A stretch of DNA of 64,000 bases from Leuconostoc citreum. Its GTDB lineage: Bacteria > Bacillota > Bacilli > Lactobacillales > Lactobacillaceae. The stretch's first letter is position 1. Every line of letters starts with the position of its first letter. A model generated the notes under the pieces. That model had not been told where the DNA came from. It did not search any database and worked only from the letters and a program-made list of their open reading frames with translations. The position numbers and the translations under genes were made by a program. Of the stretch, positions 28,514 to 37,382 are shown piece by piece. The DNA is taken from contig NZ_PUFH01000005.1 of assembly GCF_004354555.1 (NCBI RefSeq), positions 248,001-312,000 of the forward strand. Direction: 5' to 3'.

Positions 28514-29997
28514 TAATTATCCTTCATCACTTCCCTCGCCGCTAATTCGCCACTAGTAATGACAATAGGTACACCAGCACCAGGGTGGACGCTAGCACCA
28601 GCAAAATAAAGATTATCAATCTTAGCATGTTTGTTGTGTGGTCTAAAGTAATTACTCTGTTTAAGCGTTGGTTTTAAACCAAATGTTGACCCAAAAGCAC
28701 TATTATATCTAGATTCAAACGTTTTAGGTGTGTAAATATTTTTGTAAATAATGTGGCGCGATAAACCTTCTAGCGCTAACTCGTTTTCAACTTTAGCAAT
28801 GATTTTCTCAGCAAACAGATCAATCTGTTCCTTATCCCAGTTATTATTTTCTTTTAAATTAGCTACTGGTACTAATACATAAAGCGCTGACTGATTATCT
28901 GGGGCAAAAGTGTCATCAATCACACTTGGATTGTAAACATAAAATGAAGGGTCTTCAGGTAGTATGCCATGATCAATGTCTGCAACATTTTTCTCGAAGT
29001 CACTAGCCATTTTAATTGTATGTAGCCGTAATTCATCATATTTTTTGTCAACGCCTAAATATAGCAAAAAACAAGACATTGAGTAATCCATTTTTTCGAT
29101 TTTTTCCTGCTTATATTTACCTTTTGCCTTGTCGGCTACCCCTAACAAGTTTGTCATTGTGTATGGGAAATCGGCATTAGCAACTACCGCATCAGCGGTT
29201 TTAAATTCTTCATTAATTTTAAGCCCGGTAACATGCTTTTGATCAGAAACCGCAATTTCTTGAACTTCAGCTTGATAGACAATTTGCCCGCCTAACTCTA
29301 TAAATCGTTTTTCTAAGGCTTTAGCATATTGAAACATGCCGCCTTTAATAAACCAAACGCCATAAATGAGTTCAATCATCGGGATAATGTTGTAAATGGA
29401 CGGCCCGTTAAATGGTGAGATACCAATATATAGCGTTTGAAACGACATCAAATACTGTAAGTTAGTACTTGAAATATTTTTTTTAATTGCAGCATAAGAC
29501 GAAGAAAATGTTTTAAGTTGGTACGCATGCCAAAGTGTTTTCAGATTAAAAAAATCGCGTGGGCCACGAAAACTTTGATAAATAAAGTTATTCTTAGCAT
29601 TAATATATTTGCCATAAATATCTGTTAAATATTTAAGAAAGCCTAGCATTTCAGTTTCACCTTGTGCTTCAAACACCTTGGCGATGTCGGCTAAATCAGA
29701 AGATAAGGGAATCTTTTCGCCATCCGTCCAAACATCCATAAACGGATTAACGCGTATCATGGTGAAATAATCTTCATAATTAACCCCTGTATCGGCAAAA
29801 GGTTTTTTATAAATATCAGGCATCATAACTATTGTCGGTCCAGTATCAAACTTAAAGCCATCGGCTTGAATGGTATCCATTTTACCACCGGGATGATCAT
29901 TTTTTTCATAAATCGTGACCTGGTAACCCTCACTCTGTAAATAGATACCAGTAGTTAATCCACCAACACCGGCGCCTACTATTGAAATGTTCTGCAT
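28513..29997 (-). CDS. crtN: Dehydrosqualene desaturase
   Basis: 494 residues. FAD-dependent desaturase that introduces double bonds into 4,4'-diapophytoene to give the yellow 4,4'-diaponeurosporene. N-terminal FAD motif ISIVGAGVGGLTTGIYLQSE, then YEKNDHPGGKMDT; C-terminal carotene-desaturase signature YFAGASVHPGAGVPIVITSGELAA. First of a two-gene operon with crtM, preceded by a TATAAT box (minus strand, 30023-30028) and a GGGGAG site. C30 carotenoids protect lactic acid bacteria from oxidative stress and colour some Leuconostoc species. Confidence 0.94.
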   Translation of the reverse strand: MQNISIVGAGVGGLTTGIYLQSEGYQVTIYEKNDHPGGKMDTIQADGFKFDTGPTIVMMPDIYKKPFADTGVNYEDYFTMIRVNPFMDVWTDGEKIPLSSDLADIAKVFEAQGETEMLGFLKYLTDIYGKYINAKNNFIYQSFRGPRDFFNLKTLWHAYQLKTFSSSYAAIKKNISSTNLQYLMSFQTLYIGISPFNGPSIYNIIPMIELIYGVWFIKGGMFQYAKALEKRFIELGGQIVYQAEVQEIAVSDQKHVTGLKINEEFKTADAVVANADFPYTMTNLLGVADKAKGKYKQEKIEKMDYSMSCFLLYLGVDKKYDELRLHTIKMASDFEKNVADIDHGILPEDPSFYVYNPSVIDDTFAPDNQSALYVLVPVANLKENNNWDKEQIDLFAEKIIAKVENELALEGLSRHIIYKNIYTPKTFESRYNSAFGSTFGLKPTLKQSNYFRPHNKHAKIDNLYFAGASVHPGAGVPIVITSGELAAREVMKDN

Positions 29998-30087
29998 TAT
30001 ATCTCCCCCTTTTCAATATACCATTATACCTTACTTCAACTTTTAAAAATTATTTTGGCTTTGTGACAATGCGGGAAAAATAAAAAA

Positions 30088-30104
30088 GAGACTGTCAAAG
30101 TCTC
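30088..30104 (-). terminator. Terminator of the aldo/keto reductase gene
   Basis: Short stem GAGACT/AGTCTC with a 5-base loop and six T residues on the minus strand. Confidence 0.65.
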
Positions 30105-30119
30105 CAAATTGTCTAAACC

Positions 30120-30965
30120 TTAAACAAATTCTTCATAAGTTTTGGGATCTTGGTTATCAACACGACCGTCTGCTCTTCCAAGCTGATCCAGTTGTTTCAT
30201 ATCATCACTTGTTAACTGAAAATCAAAAACGTTAAGATTGGCGCGTTGATTTTGTGGGGATGCAGATTTAACAACGGGCAAAATACCTCGTTGTAATAGC
30301 CACTTAATAATAATTTGTCCATTATTTTTATTGTACTTTTCAGCAAGTATGTTGATCGTTGCTTCCGATAATTCAGCCTGATTACCACGTCCTAAAGGAC
30401 TCCAAGCTTCTGTTAAAATATTGTACTTTTGATTGATTGCAACCAAATCTTTTTGTGGCCAGTATGGATGAATTTCATTTTGATTGACTGCTGGTACAAC
30501 ACCAGTGGCTTTGATAATCTTATCTAAATGCGCTTTTTCAAAATTAGATACCCCAATAGATCTGACCAAACCTCTTTTTTTAGCTTCAATAAGTGCTTGC
30601 CAAGCTTCAATATAGTTATCACGTTTCGGCAATGGCCAATGAATCAGATACAAATCTAAATAATCCAAGCGTAAACGTAAAAGTGATTCTTCGATTATTT
30701 TCAATGCATCATCAAAATGATGATATTGACCTGGTAGTTTTGTGGTCACATAAAACGCCGAACGCGGTAGGCCCGACTGCCTAATAGCCTCACCAACTGC
30801 CCCTTCACTATCGTAATTTGTAGAAGTATCAATTAATCGGTAGCCGCTTTGAATGGCATTAAGGATTTGGTTAACACCTTGCGCCCCACGAACTTGAAAT
30901 GTGCCTAATCCAATTTTTGGTAAAAAATGCCCGTCATTAAGTTCATATCGTTCTTCTTGCCACAT
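30120..30965 (-). CDS. Aldo/keto reductase
   Basis: 281 residues from the chosen ATG at 30963-30965; the longer reading to 30989 would hold the AAGGAG site inside the gene. NADPH-dependent reduction of aldehydes or ketones. TIM-barrel motifs are present: GLGTFQVRG, LIDTSTNYDSEGAVG (catalytic Asp and Tyr), VTTKLPG (Lys), LIHWPLP (His), and SIGVSNFEKAHL. The C-terminal NADPH segment reads PVVKSASPQNQRANLNVFDF. Similar to the 2,5-diketogluconate reductase group; physiological substrate unknown. Confidence 0.92.
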   Translation of the reverse strand: MWQEERYELNDGHFLPKIGLGTFQVRGAQGVNQILNAIQSGYRLIDTSTNYDSEGAVGEAIRQSGLPRSAFYVTTKLPGQYHHFDDALKIIEESLLRLRLDYLDLYLIHWPLPKRDNYIEAWQALIEAKKRGLVRSIGVSNFEKAHLDKIIKATGVVPAVNQNEIHPYWPQKDLVAINQKYNILTEAWSPLGRGNQAELSEATINILAEKYNKNNGQIIIKWLLQRGILPVVKSASPQNQRANLNVFDFQLTSDDMKQLDQLGRADGRVDNQDPKTYEEFV

Positions 30966-31029
30966 AATAATTAGTCTCTCCTTTTTCAAATTTAACTGCT
31001 AACCATAAGATTTGATTGGCAATATTTAA

Positions 31030-31905
31030 CTATTTTAAACCACCGGTGACATTAATCGATTCACCTGTCAGATAACTGGCTTCATCAGACGCTAAGAAAA
31101 CATATGCACCCGCAATCTCAGAGGGTTGACCCGCCCGACCAATTGGTGTGTTTTGCCCAAATTCAGGAATGTTTTCGGGCAACTGGCCACCTGAGACCTG
31201 TAATGGTGTCCAGACAGGACCTGGTGCAACACTATTAACACGAATCCCACGATTAGCTAATTGTTTTGCTAAACTCCTTGTGGTATTTTTAATTGCCGCC
31301 TTTGTGCCTGCGTAATCTACTAAGAAAGCAGCTGGCTGCTCAGCTTGAATAGAATTTGTTGTGATAATACTACTATTTGGCTGTAAATGCGGTAATGCTG
31401 CTTTAACTAACCAAATCATACTAAACACATTTGTCGTATAAGTATCAATTAATTGCTGTGTTTTCAATTGCAAAACGTCTTGTACTGCTTGCTGCTTACC
31501 TGCAACCATCACTAAAACATTAATATCTCCCAAAAACGTGACTGCTTCGGTAACTAACTGTTGATTGAATGCCTCTGACTTTAAATCACCAGCCACTAGC
31601 TTAATACGCCTACCTAATGATTCAACGATGCCTTTAACTTCTAATGCATCACTTTCTTCTTCGGGCAAATAGTTTAAAACAATGTCAGCGCCTTCATGGG
31701 CATAGGCAATAGCAACAGCGCGGCCAATACCAGAATCACCACCAGTAATGACTGCTTTCTTATGCTTCAACCGATTATGCCCAACATATGTTGTGGCTCC
31801 ATCATCAGGAATCGGTGACATCTGACTCTGTATACCTGGTTCTTTTTGACTTTGTGTGGGAAAACCATGTTGATTGTACAAGTTGTGTTTTTCTTTTTCC
31901 GCCAT
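31030..31905 (-). CDS. SDR family oxidoreductase, general stress type
   Basis: 291 residues. A polar N-terminal extension (about 45 residues, HGFPTQSQKEPGIQSQM) precedes the Rossmann fold, as in the YhxC/GSP39 group. Motifs: AVITGGDSGIGRAVA (cofactor), NVLVMVAGK, catalytic Ser in SIITTNSIQ and Tyr-x3-Lys in VDYAGTKAA, and GPVWTPLQ. Likely NAD(P)H-dependent; substrate unknown. It is upstream of the aldo/keto reductase on the same strand. Confidence 0.92.
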   Translation of the reverse strand: MAEKEKHNLYNQHGFPTQSQKEPGIQSQMSPIPDDGATTYVGHNRLKHKKAVITGGDSGIGRAVAIAYAHEGADIVLNYLPEEESDALEVKGIVESLGRRIKLVAGDLKSEAFNQQLVTEAVTFLGDINVLVMVAGKQQAVQDVLQLKTQQLIDTYTTNVFSMIWLVKAALPHLQPNSSIITTNSIQAEQPAAFLVDYAGTKAAIKNTTRSLAKQLANRGIRVNSVAPGPVWTPLQVSGGQLPENIPEFGQNTPIGRAGQPSEIAGAYVFLASDEASYLTGESINVTGGLK

Positions 31906-32083
31906 GACGCGCCTCCTTGAAAACCTACTTTAAACAATATCAAACAATACTGTATCGTTATCCAACAATATAACATTTTATGAAAACACTTTCAAAATTT
32001 TAAACCTGTACTTTACGATAACTATGACTCTCACGCCAAACTAAAAATGCCTATGCTATAATATATCGCAGGAGAAATTATCT

Positions 32084-32344
32084 ATGAAAGCAAAAATTCA
32101 TAATTTTGTCGGATCAATTGGTGCGCTGATTGGTACTTTTGTATTTATCGCTTATATTCCTCAAATTATGGCTAATCTAGCTGGTGACAAAGGGCAACCT
32201 TGGCAGCCACTGGTTGCTGCCTTTTCTTGTTTACTTTGGGTTATATACGGTTTCACAAATACGCCTAAAAGAGACTATATTCTTATTACACCTAACTTGG
32301 CTGGCGTTGTTCTAGGCACAATTACATTCATTACCTCGTTATAA
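32084..32344 (+). CDS. SemiSWEET/PQ-loop sugar transporter
   Basis: 86 residues with three hydrophobic helices and the PQ-loop motif FIAYIPQIMANL near residue 26, plus PWQPLVAAFSCLLWVIYG and the Asn-containing PNLAGVVLG helix. It fits the bacterial SemiSWEET unit, which dimerises to form a passive sugar channel. The AGGAG site is appropriate, and the gene stands alone with its own terminator. Confidence 0.85.
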   Translation: MKAKIHNFVGSIGALIGTFVFIAYIPQIMANLAGDKGQPWQPLVAAFSCLLWVIYGFTNTPKRDYILITPNLAGVVLGTITFITSL

Positions 32345-32354
32345 ATAGTCTAAT

Positions 32355-32388
32355 AAAAAAGACTGAGTTCTCAAACTTGGTCTTTTTT
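32355..32388. terminator. Bidirectional terminator
   Basis: 15-base stem AAAAAAGACTGAGTT with AACTTGGTCTTTTTT (two G-U pairs), between the converging SemiSWEET and MFS genes. Confidence 0.75.
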
Positions 32389-32463
32389 ACTTGCTATCGT
32401 GCATAAAACATTTATTTCACAAAATTTTGTGATTAAAAAAACAAATTATTACTTAGCTCTTAT

Positions 32464-33690
32464 CTATGCATACTTGATGAAAATCCAGCCTCCTAAAACA
32501 AAGAAAATTAACAGCGATGCTGCGCCTAATTGCACCTGTCCTGTTATTGCTGCAACACTACCAAAAAGTAACGGGCCTAGAACAGCAGAAAATTTGCCAA
32601 AGATGTTATAAAAACCAAAGAACTCCCCCGCGAAAGCTTTTGGAATAATTTTGCCAAAGTACGAACGACTCAATGCTTGAATACCCCCTTGTGCACTACC
32701 AATCAGAAAGGCCATTACCCAAAAGCCCCAAGCATGGGTAATAAAAACAGACATAATGGCAATAACAATATAAATAATAATACCTATAATAATCATCAAA
32801 CGCTCACCAACACTTTTGGCTAAATGTCCAAACATAATTGAAGCAGGAAATGCGACGATTTGGACGAACAATAATATAGTGAGTAACTGTGCCATCTGAA
32901 TACCAATTGCCGTTGCGAATAAAGAGGCTTCGGTGATAATGGTATTAACGCCATCAATGTAGAAGAAATAAGCAACTAGAAAACCGACAATTTTAGGATA
33001 TTCAGCAAGATGCTTTAATGTTGTTTTCAACCGAATTAACGTTTGATGGAATGGGTCTCTTGGCACACTAATAAAATATTTTTGCTGGACGCGCAACAAC
33101 ATTGGCAAAGAAAACAAAGCCCACCATAAACTTGCTAAGATAAATGCGAGCATAATACTTTGCTTATTAGATATCACATTTTGCAAAACATAGAATATAA
33201 TAAATGGTAAAACACCACCAATGTAACCTACTGCAAAACCCCAGCTTGATATCTGTCCCATTCTCTCCGGTGTCGTTACATCTGTCAAAAACGCGTCATA
33301 ATAAATATTAGCCACACTAAAACCAATATTTGCAATAATGAATAATATTAGCAACAACCAAAAACCTTGATCAGGTACGAACGCCAGTAAGAATGTCGCA
33401 ACAATGCCCATTAATGTGGTCACAAGCCATGATGTTTTCTTCCAACCTCTAAAGTCGGCTAGTGAGCCTAATAGCGGTGCCAAAAATGCCACTAATAGTG
33501 TCGAAAAAGCATTGGCATAAGACCACCATGATGTCGTCTGAGCAGTGGATAGGCCAATATTATGTCCAACTGCATTCAACCAGAGGGGCAAAACAGCTGT
33601 TACAACAATCAAACTAAAGCCCGAATTCGCCCAATCATATAGCATCCAACCACGTTCTGCTGGCGAAAAACGCCTCACTATTTTTTTCAT
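32464..33690 (-). CDS. MFS transporter, UMF1 family
   Basis: 408 residues, about 12 membrane segments. The N-terminal motif PAERGWMLYDWANSGFSLIVVT is typical of the UMF1 (Atg22-like) family, as are SLADFRGWKKTSW, IANIGFSVANIYYDAFL and the GSAQGGIQALSRSYFGKIIP loop. Substrate is unknown; yeast Atg22 exports amino acids from the vacuole. Alone on the minus strand. Confidence 0.87.
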   Translation of the reverse strand: MKKIVRRFSPAERGWMLYDWANSGFSLIVVTAVLPLWLNAVGHNIGLSTAQTTSWWSYANAFSTLLVAFLAPLLGSLADFRGWKKTSWLVTTLMGIVATFLLAFVPDQGFWLLLILFIIANIGFSVANIYYDAFLTDVTTPERMGQISSWGFAVGYIGGVLPFIIFYVLQNVISNKQSIMLAFILASLWWALFSLPMLLRVQQKYFISVPRDPFHQTLIRLKTTLKHLAEYPKIVGFLVAYFFYIDGVNTIITEASLFATAIGIQMAQLLTILLFVQIVAFPASIMFGHLAKSVGERLMIIIGIIIYIVIAIMSVFITHAWGFWVMAFLIGSAQGGIQALSRSYFGKIIPKAFAGEFFGFYNIFGKFSAVLGPLLFGSVAAITGQVQLGAASLLIFFVLGGWIFIKYA

Positions 33691-33848
33691 AAATCACCTC
33701 TATGTTAAGGCTACCAGACAACATTATAGTTTTGGTATACATTTTGTCAATTTGGGATAAAGAGCCATTAATATTGTCCTATCCACCTATTATTTAAGCG
33801 CCCTAACACGACGAACGTAAGTTTACTCTCTATCATTTACAGTCTAGT

Positions 33849-34068
33849 TTATGCTTTATCTTCGAGACACTTTTGAAGTGCTTTCACACTTGAATTAGTC
33901 ACCATAAATCTTGGTATTTGTCTTAAACTATTTGTCATACGGTTTCCAATAATACCTGGTTATCATAAGAAAATACCCGTCATCCCGTGCAAAGCCATAT
34001 AAGATGTCAAACTTTTATTCTGACTATCATACGGGTACGCGAAAACTGTGGAATCAACAGAAACATCA
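33849..34068 (-). pseudogene. Remnant of a polysaccharide deacetylase
   Basis: This 485-base gap between genes holds a decayed reading frame on the minus strand. It reads FDVSVDSTVFAYPYDSQNKS, then SYMALHGMTGIFL, two consecutive stops (TGA TAA), then in the same frame PGIIGNRMTNSLRQIPRFMV and ends KALQKCLEDKA. The FAYPY and PGI...LRQIPRF parts match the C-terminal strand and loop of NodB-type deacetylases. No start or catalytic N-terminal domain is left. A short fragment, so the assignment is tentative. Confidence 0.5.
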
Positions 34069-34075
34069 AAATTAA

Positions 34076-34099
34076 AAGACATGCGCAATCGCATGTCTT
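34076..34099 (-). terminator. Terminator of the GNAT/membrane protein operon
   Basis: Perfect 10-base stem AAGACATGCG/CGCATGTCTT with a 4-base loop; followed on the minus strand by TTTTAATTTT. Confidence 0.8.
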
Positions 34100-34175
34100 G
34101 ATAGGATGTTATCTTAAATAATGTTGCTATTCATAGTGATCAACATCGTCATGTCACTGGTAATCAGGCAAAAAT

Positions 34176-34640
34176 TTAGAGCATTTTCTTCATTCGTATG
34201 TCAGTTGGAAAAAAACCTGCTTTGTCGTAAACATGTATTGCAGCTGAATTGTTGCCAAAAACATGAAGTCCTAACGCGGAAAATCCAAGTTTTTGGGCCT
34301 TTTGACCTATTAGCGCTATAGCTTCCGTGCCAAAACCCTGATTTCTGTAATCTGAGTAGATTTCAAAATCAAAAATAAACGCGGCAGTCTCGTTTTCTAC
34401 ATCTTTTGCAATCCAGATATAACCAACTGTTACGCTATTAAACATAATAGAAAAAAGGTAGTTATTGGGTGTTGCTAAGCCTTTTGGCAATAAGCGTTCA
34501 TAGGATTCATAAGCTTTATCGACAGCAGTGTCAGATGTCCAAGTACCAATTTTTTCTTTTTCGAGTGCGTAGTTTTTTATTGCATGGTTTAAGTAATTAC
34601 GAAAACTTCCCTGTGACATTGGTTCTAACGTTAAACTCAT
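34176..34640 (-). CDS. GNAT family acetyltransferase
   Basis: 154 residues. Core GNAT motifs: VTVGYIWIAKDVENETAAFIFDFEIYSDYRNQGFGTEAI holds the acetyl-CoA-binding R-N-Q-G-F-G-T loop, and HVFGNNSAAIHVYDKAGF is the C-terminal motif B. Substrate unknown. It follows the large membrane protein gene after only four bases, so the two are probably co-transcribed. Confidence 0.88.
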   Translation of the reverse strand: MSLTLEPMSQGSFRNYLNHAIKNYALEKEKIGTWTSDTAVDKAYESYERLLPKGLATPNNYLFSIMFNSVTVGYIWIAKDVENETAAFIFDFEIYSDYRNQGFGTEAIALIGQKAQKLGFSALGLHVFGNNSAAIHVYDKAGFFPTDIRMKKML

Positions 34641-34644
34641 CTCA

Positions 34645-36234
34645 TCATAATCCCTTCAGCTTTTTGCCACCAAACATTGAACTCAGTATCTTATCTGCCA
34701 AAAAAGTGGATAAAATTGCACCAATAGCTAATAAGAATGGCAACATCATATAGATGTAATGTTCTTGCACCTCCCAAAATAGTACATAGAATAACGTCAA
34801 CGCCTCAAATGTCATGAGCAGCATGCTCATAGCGTAACGTTGCTGTTCATTTTTAAGGTCACCATTATTTTTAAACAGGTAATAAATGGGTAATATAAAC
34901 AGCGATAGGACAGCAGTTAATACTGTTATTGTTGACAAATGTATCATTTTTGGTGTTAACTGATGATAAATTTTTAAATATTTTTTTTGAGCTCGCAAAT
35001 CTGATTTTTTTCTAAAGGAATTAAAATACTGCATACCAAAATCAGTTTTAATACCAAACAAAACATTAATTTTATTATGCCATGTTCTAATAATGCCTGT
35101 TAGTTTCAACGCAGCAAACTTCTCAAATAGTTTCTCTCTAATATAGGCTTTCCGTTGATCATAATTATGATATTTGTCTGTGATTGCATTAATTTCATTT
35201 CCGGAGCGGCCACCAAGATAATAGGCTGTCAAGAACCATGACTCAATAGGCATTTGACTATTTTTATCTTGAACTTTTTGGTAGTGCGTCTCTGACAATG
35301 TTACATTAGCAACGGCCTTAGTTGAGAATGAAAAAACTGCTAAAGCACAGATTAATGCTAACATTAAACGCCACTGTCGCGCATAAAAAATAATTAAAAT
35401 GATGCTAAGCGCTAATATGACCACGATGACGTTGGGTCTTAGAAATATAGATATTGCTAAAAATAATGCTGACAAGATAATATTTTTAGTCGTTAGCCAA
35501 TAGTTTGACGCCATATGAGCATATTTATGCTGCGCTTGATGATCAAATATTGCAATCGCAAATCTCACACCAACGATTAAAAATGGTAATGCAAACGTGT
35601 CAGAATAAGCAATTTGTGTAAATTGCATGAGATAAGTTGGCATAAATAAGCAAAAAAGTAAAAAAGTATTCCCTACTCTTTTCCCAAAAATAACGTCGAT
35701 AATTTTAGCTAGGTGGTATATTGAAAATAGTAGCAATAATTGTCCAAAAATAGCGTGCAATAATAATAAATCATCAAAATGGTGCACAATAGATTTAAAA
35801 GGCGAATCAAGCCAGAATAGAAAAACAGTTATTGGCACATTGTTTGGAAACGTACTAAAATAATGTGACCACAACGCACCAGCGCCTGATTCTGGTTGCA
35901 ATAATCTATACACTTGCACATTAACAGCCATACTATCATAGACCGGTGCATAGGGCTGATATATTAATGCACCAGCAACAACACTAATAATTAATAACCA
36001 CAGCAACAGTCTAACAAAACGATGATATTTATGCGATATTTTGGCAATTAGGGTTACAACAATAATCAAAAAAACGCACAAGATTATATCTTTCACTAAG
36101 GCGTAGGCTTCAAATTTACCATTAAAAGTAGCATTAGGTGAAAAAAGATGACCAGAAAAAAGTACAGAGAGACTAATTAGGCCAGCTAATACAACCATGC
36201 TCCAAACAATGAACGACTGAAATTTGGCAGTCAT
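34645..36234 (-). CDS. Multi-span membrane protein, probable GT39-like glycosyltransferase
   Basis: 529 residues from the ATG at 36232-36234, which has AAAGGAG eight bases upstream; a start at 36258 would include that site. About 12 hydrophobic segments. An extracellular loop after the second or third segment contains QPYAPVYDSMAVNVQVYRLLQPESGAG, similar in position to the acidic catalytic loop of GT-C/PMT-type enzymes that use lipid-linked sugars; further on are NTFLLFCLFMPTYLMQFTQIAYSDTF and LRPNVIVVILAL. Probably transfers a sugar to a wall polymer or lipid. Family assignment is by fold pattern only. Confidence 0.65.
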   Translation of the reverse strand: MTAKFQSFIVWSMVVLAGLISLSVLFSGHLFSPNATFNGKFEAYALVKDIILCVFLIIVVTLIAKISHKYHRFVRLLLWLLIISVVAGALIYQPYAPVYDSMAVNVQVYRLLQPESGAGALWSHYFSTFPNNVPITVFLFWLDSPFKSIVHHFDDLLLLHAIFGQLLLLFSIYHLAKIIDVIFGKRVGNTFLLFCLFMPTYLMQFTQIAYSDTFALPFLIVGVRFAIAIFDHQAQHKYAHMASNYWLTTKNIILSALFLAISIFLRPNVIVVILALSIILIIFYARQWRLMLALICALAVFSFSTKAVANVTLSETHYQKVQDKNSQMPIESWFLTAYYLGGRSGNEINAITDKYHNYDQRKAYIREKLFEKFAALKLTGIIRTWHNKINVLFGIKTDFGMQYFNSFRKKSDLRAQKKYLKIYHQLTPKMIHLSTITVLTAVLSLFILPIYYLFKNNGDLKNEQQRYAMSMLLMTFEALTLFYVLFWEVQEHYIYMMLPFLLAIGAILSTFLADKILSSMFGGKKLKGL

Positions 36235-36440
36235 TTTAAATTCTCCTTTATTCATCATAATGCGTTAAAAGATTATATATTTATCTTTTAGTCTATGATT
36301 ATTGTATGCCTTTTCTTCTTAGACAAGATTGTCTCGAATCCAACATTTATGGTTGCTAAATTGTAAAAATTTTGTGACAACACTATCTCGATATTATCAT
36401 AACTTTCAACGAATTAAAATAGCTGAAATGCCTACAAAAA

Positions 36441-36464
36441 AATCAGGAAAATCTTTTCCTGATT
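36441..36464 (-). terminator. Terminator of the secreted SH3/GW-like gene
   Basis: Stem AATCAGGAAAA/TTTTCCTGATT with a 2-base loop; seven T residues follow on the minus strand. Confidence 0.85.
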
Positions 36465-36483
36465 AAAGCAATTATCTATCTTG

Positions 36484-37209
36484 TTAAAAATTTAATTGAT
36501 TGATGCCCGTCAATCCAGCTTGCCGCAATTGTGAACCATATTCACTATATAAATCATAATTACGTGGCAAAATGCCATATCTACCAAATAACGTGTAGTT
36601 GATTTCAGACATAATAATTTGAGAACGTGTATTTGTCCGATCAACCCACCCATAATTTTGTAAGTGAATCCATTCTGTGATAATACCATTATTTTGAATT
36701 TTAGCTATCTTGTCAACATAGAAAGAACGCATGTCGCCAACTGTCCCGCCTAAATATTCTGCACCTGGAACACCATATGGTTTTGTCCAGATACCGCCAC
36801 CACCTGAGTTAAAGGCAACTTGATATCGGAATGGACTGATGTCAATAACTGCACCACGAACAACATTAGCAAACGCATTCACATCAGCGTACCCAGTTTG
36901 ACCATGAATGGTGATATGCCGCCAAGTTGTTTCGCCAATCGTAATTGTCTCGCCAACTTCAGCAGCCGGTATTTTTAGACCTTCATACTGTTTCATACTG
37001 CCCAAATATTGTGCCCCATCTTGACCATATGGTTTGGTCCAAAAGGCATCATCACGATTATTTTGACTAACCACAATATCAGATTGTGTCATAGTAGCTG
37101 CCGATACCTCCTGAGTTAAATCTAATTCTTGACTGACCACTTCAGTAGCTGCTAACGTGGCTAATGTTGCTGCAATTAAAAACATATGTTTTATAGTTGT
37201 TTTTTGCAT
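36484..37209 (-). CDS. Secreted protein with tandem SH3/GW-like repeats
   Basis: 241 residues. Signal peptide MQKTTIKHMFLIAATLATLAA, with cleavage probably near residue 37-39 (VSAAT). Two related repeats follow: FWTKPYGQDGAQYLGSMKQY (about 56-75) and IWTKPYGVPGAEYLGG (about 140-155), each leading to a W..I..GYAD or W..LQNYGWVD segment. Such SH3-like/GW modules bind lipoteichoic acid or cell-wall glycans. No catalytic domain is present, so it is a wall-associated adhesin or accessory protein. A monocistronic unit. Confidence 0.75.
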   Translation of the reverse strand: MQKTTIKHMFLIAATLATLAATEVVSQELDLTQEVSAATMTQSDIVVSQNNRDDAFWTKPYGQDGAQYLGSMKQYEGLKIPAAEVGETITIGETTWRHITIHGQTGYADVNAFANVVRGAVIDISPFRYQVAFNSGGGGIWTKPYGVPGAEYLGGTVGDMRSFYVDKIAKIQNNGIITEWIHLQNYGWVDRTNTRSQIIMSEINYTLFGRYGILPRNYDLYSEYGSQLRQAGLTGINQLNF

Positions 37210-37382
37210 TGATACCCTCCGTAATTACATCTTTAATATAATATAATTCTATCATTGGCATTATTATTATTCAAATAAAAATTACAATGTTAATTATTAT
37301 TTGAATTTATGTTTTGTTACCACTTACTTATAATATAAGATGATTGATGAATTAACTTGATGGGTCTTGACGGAATAATGGT

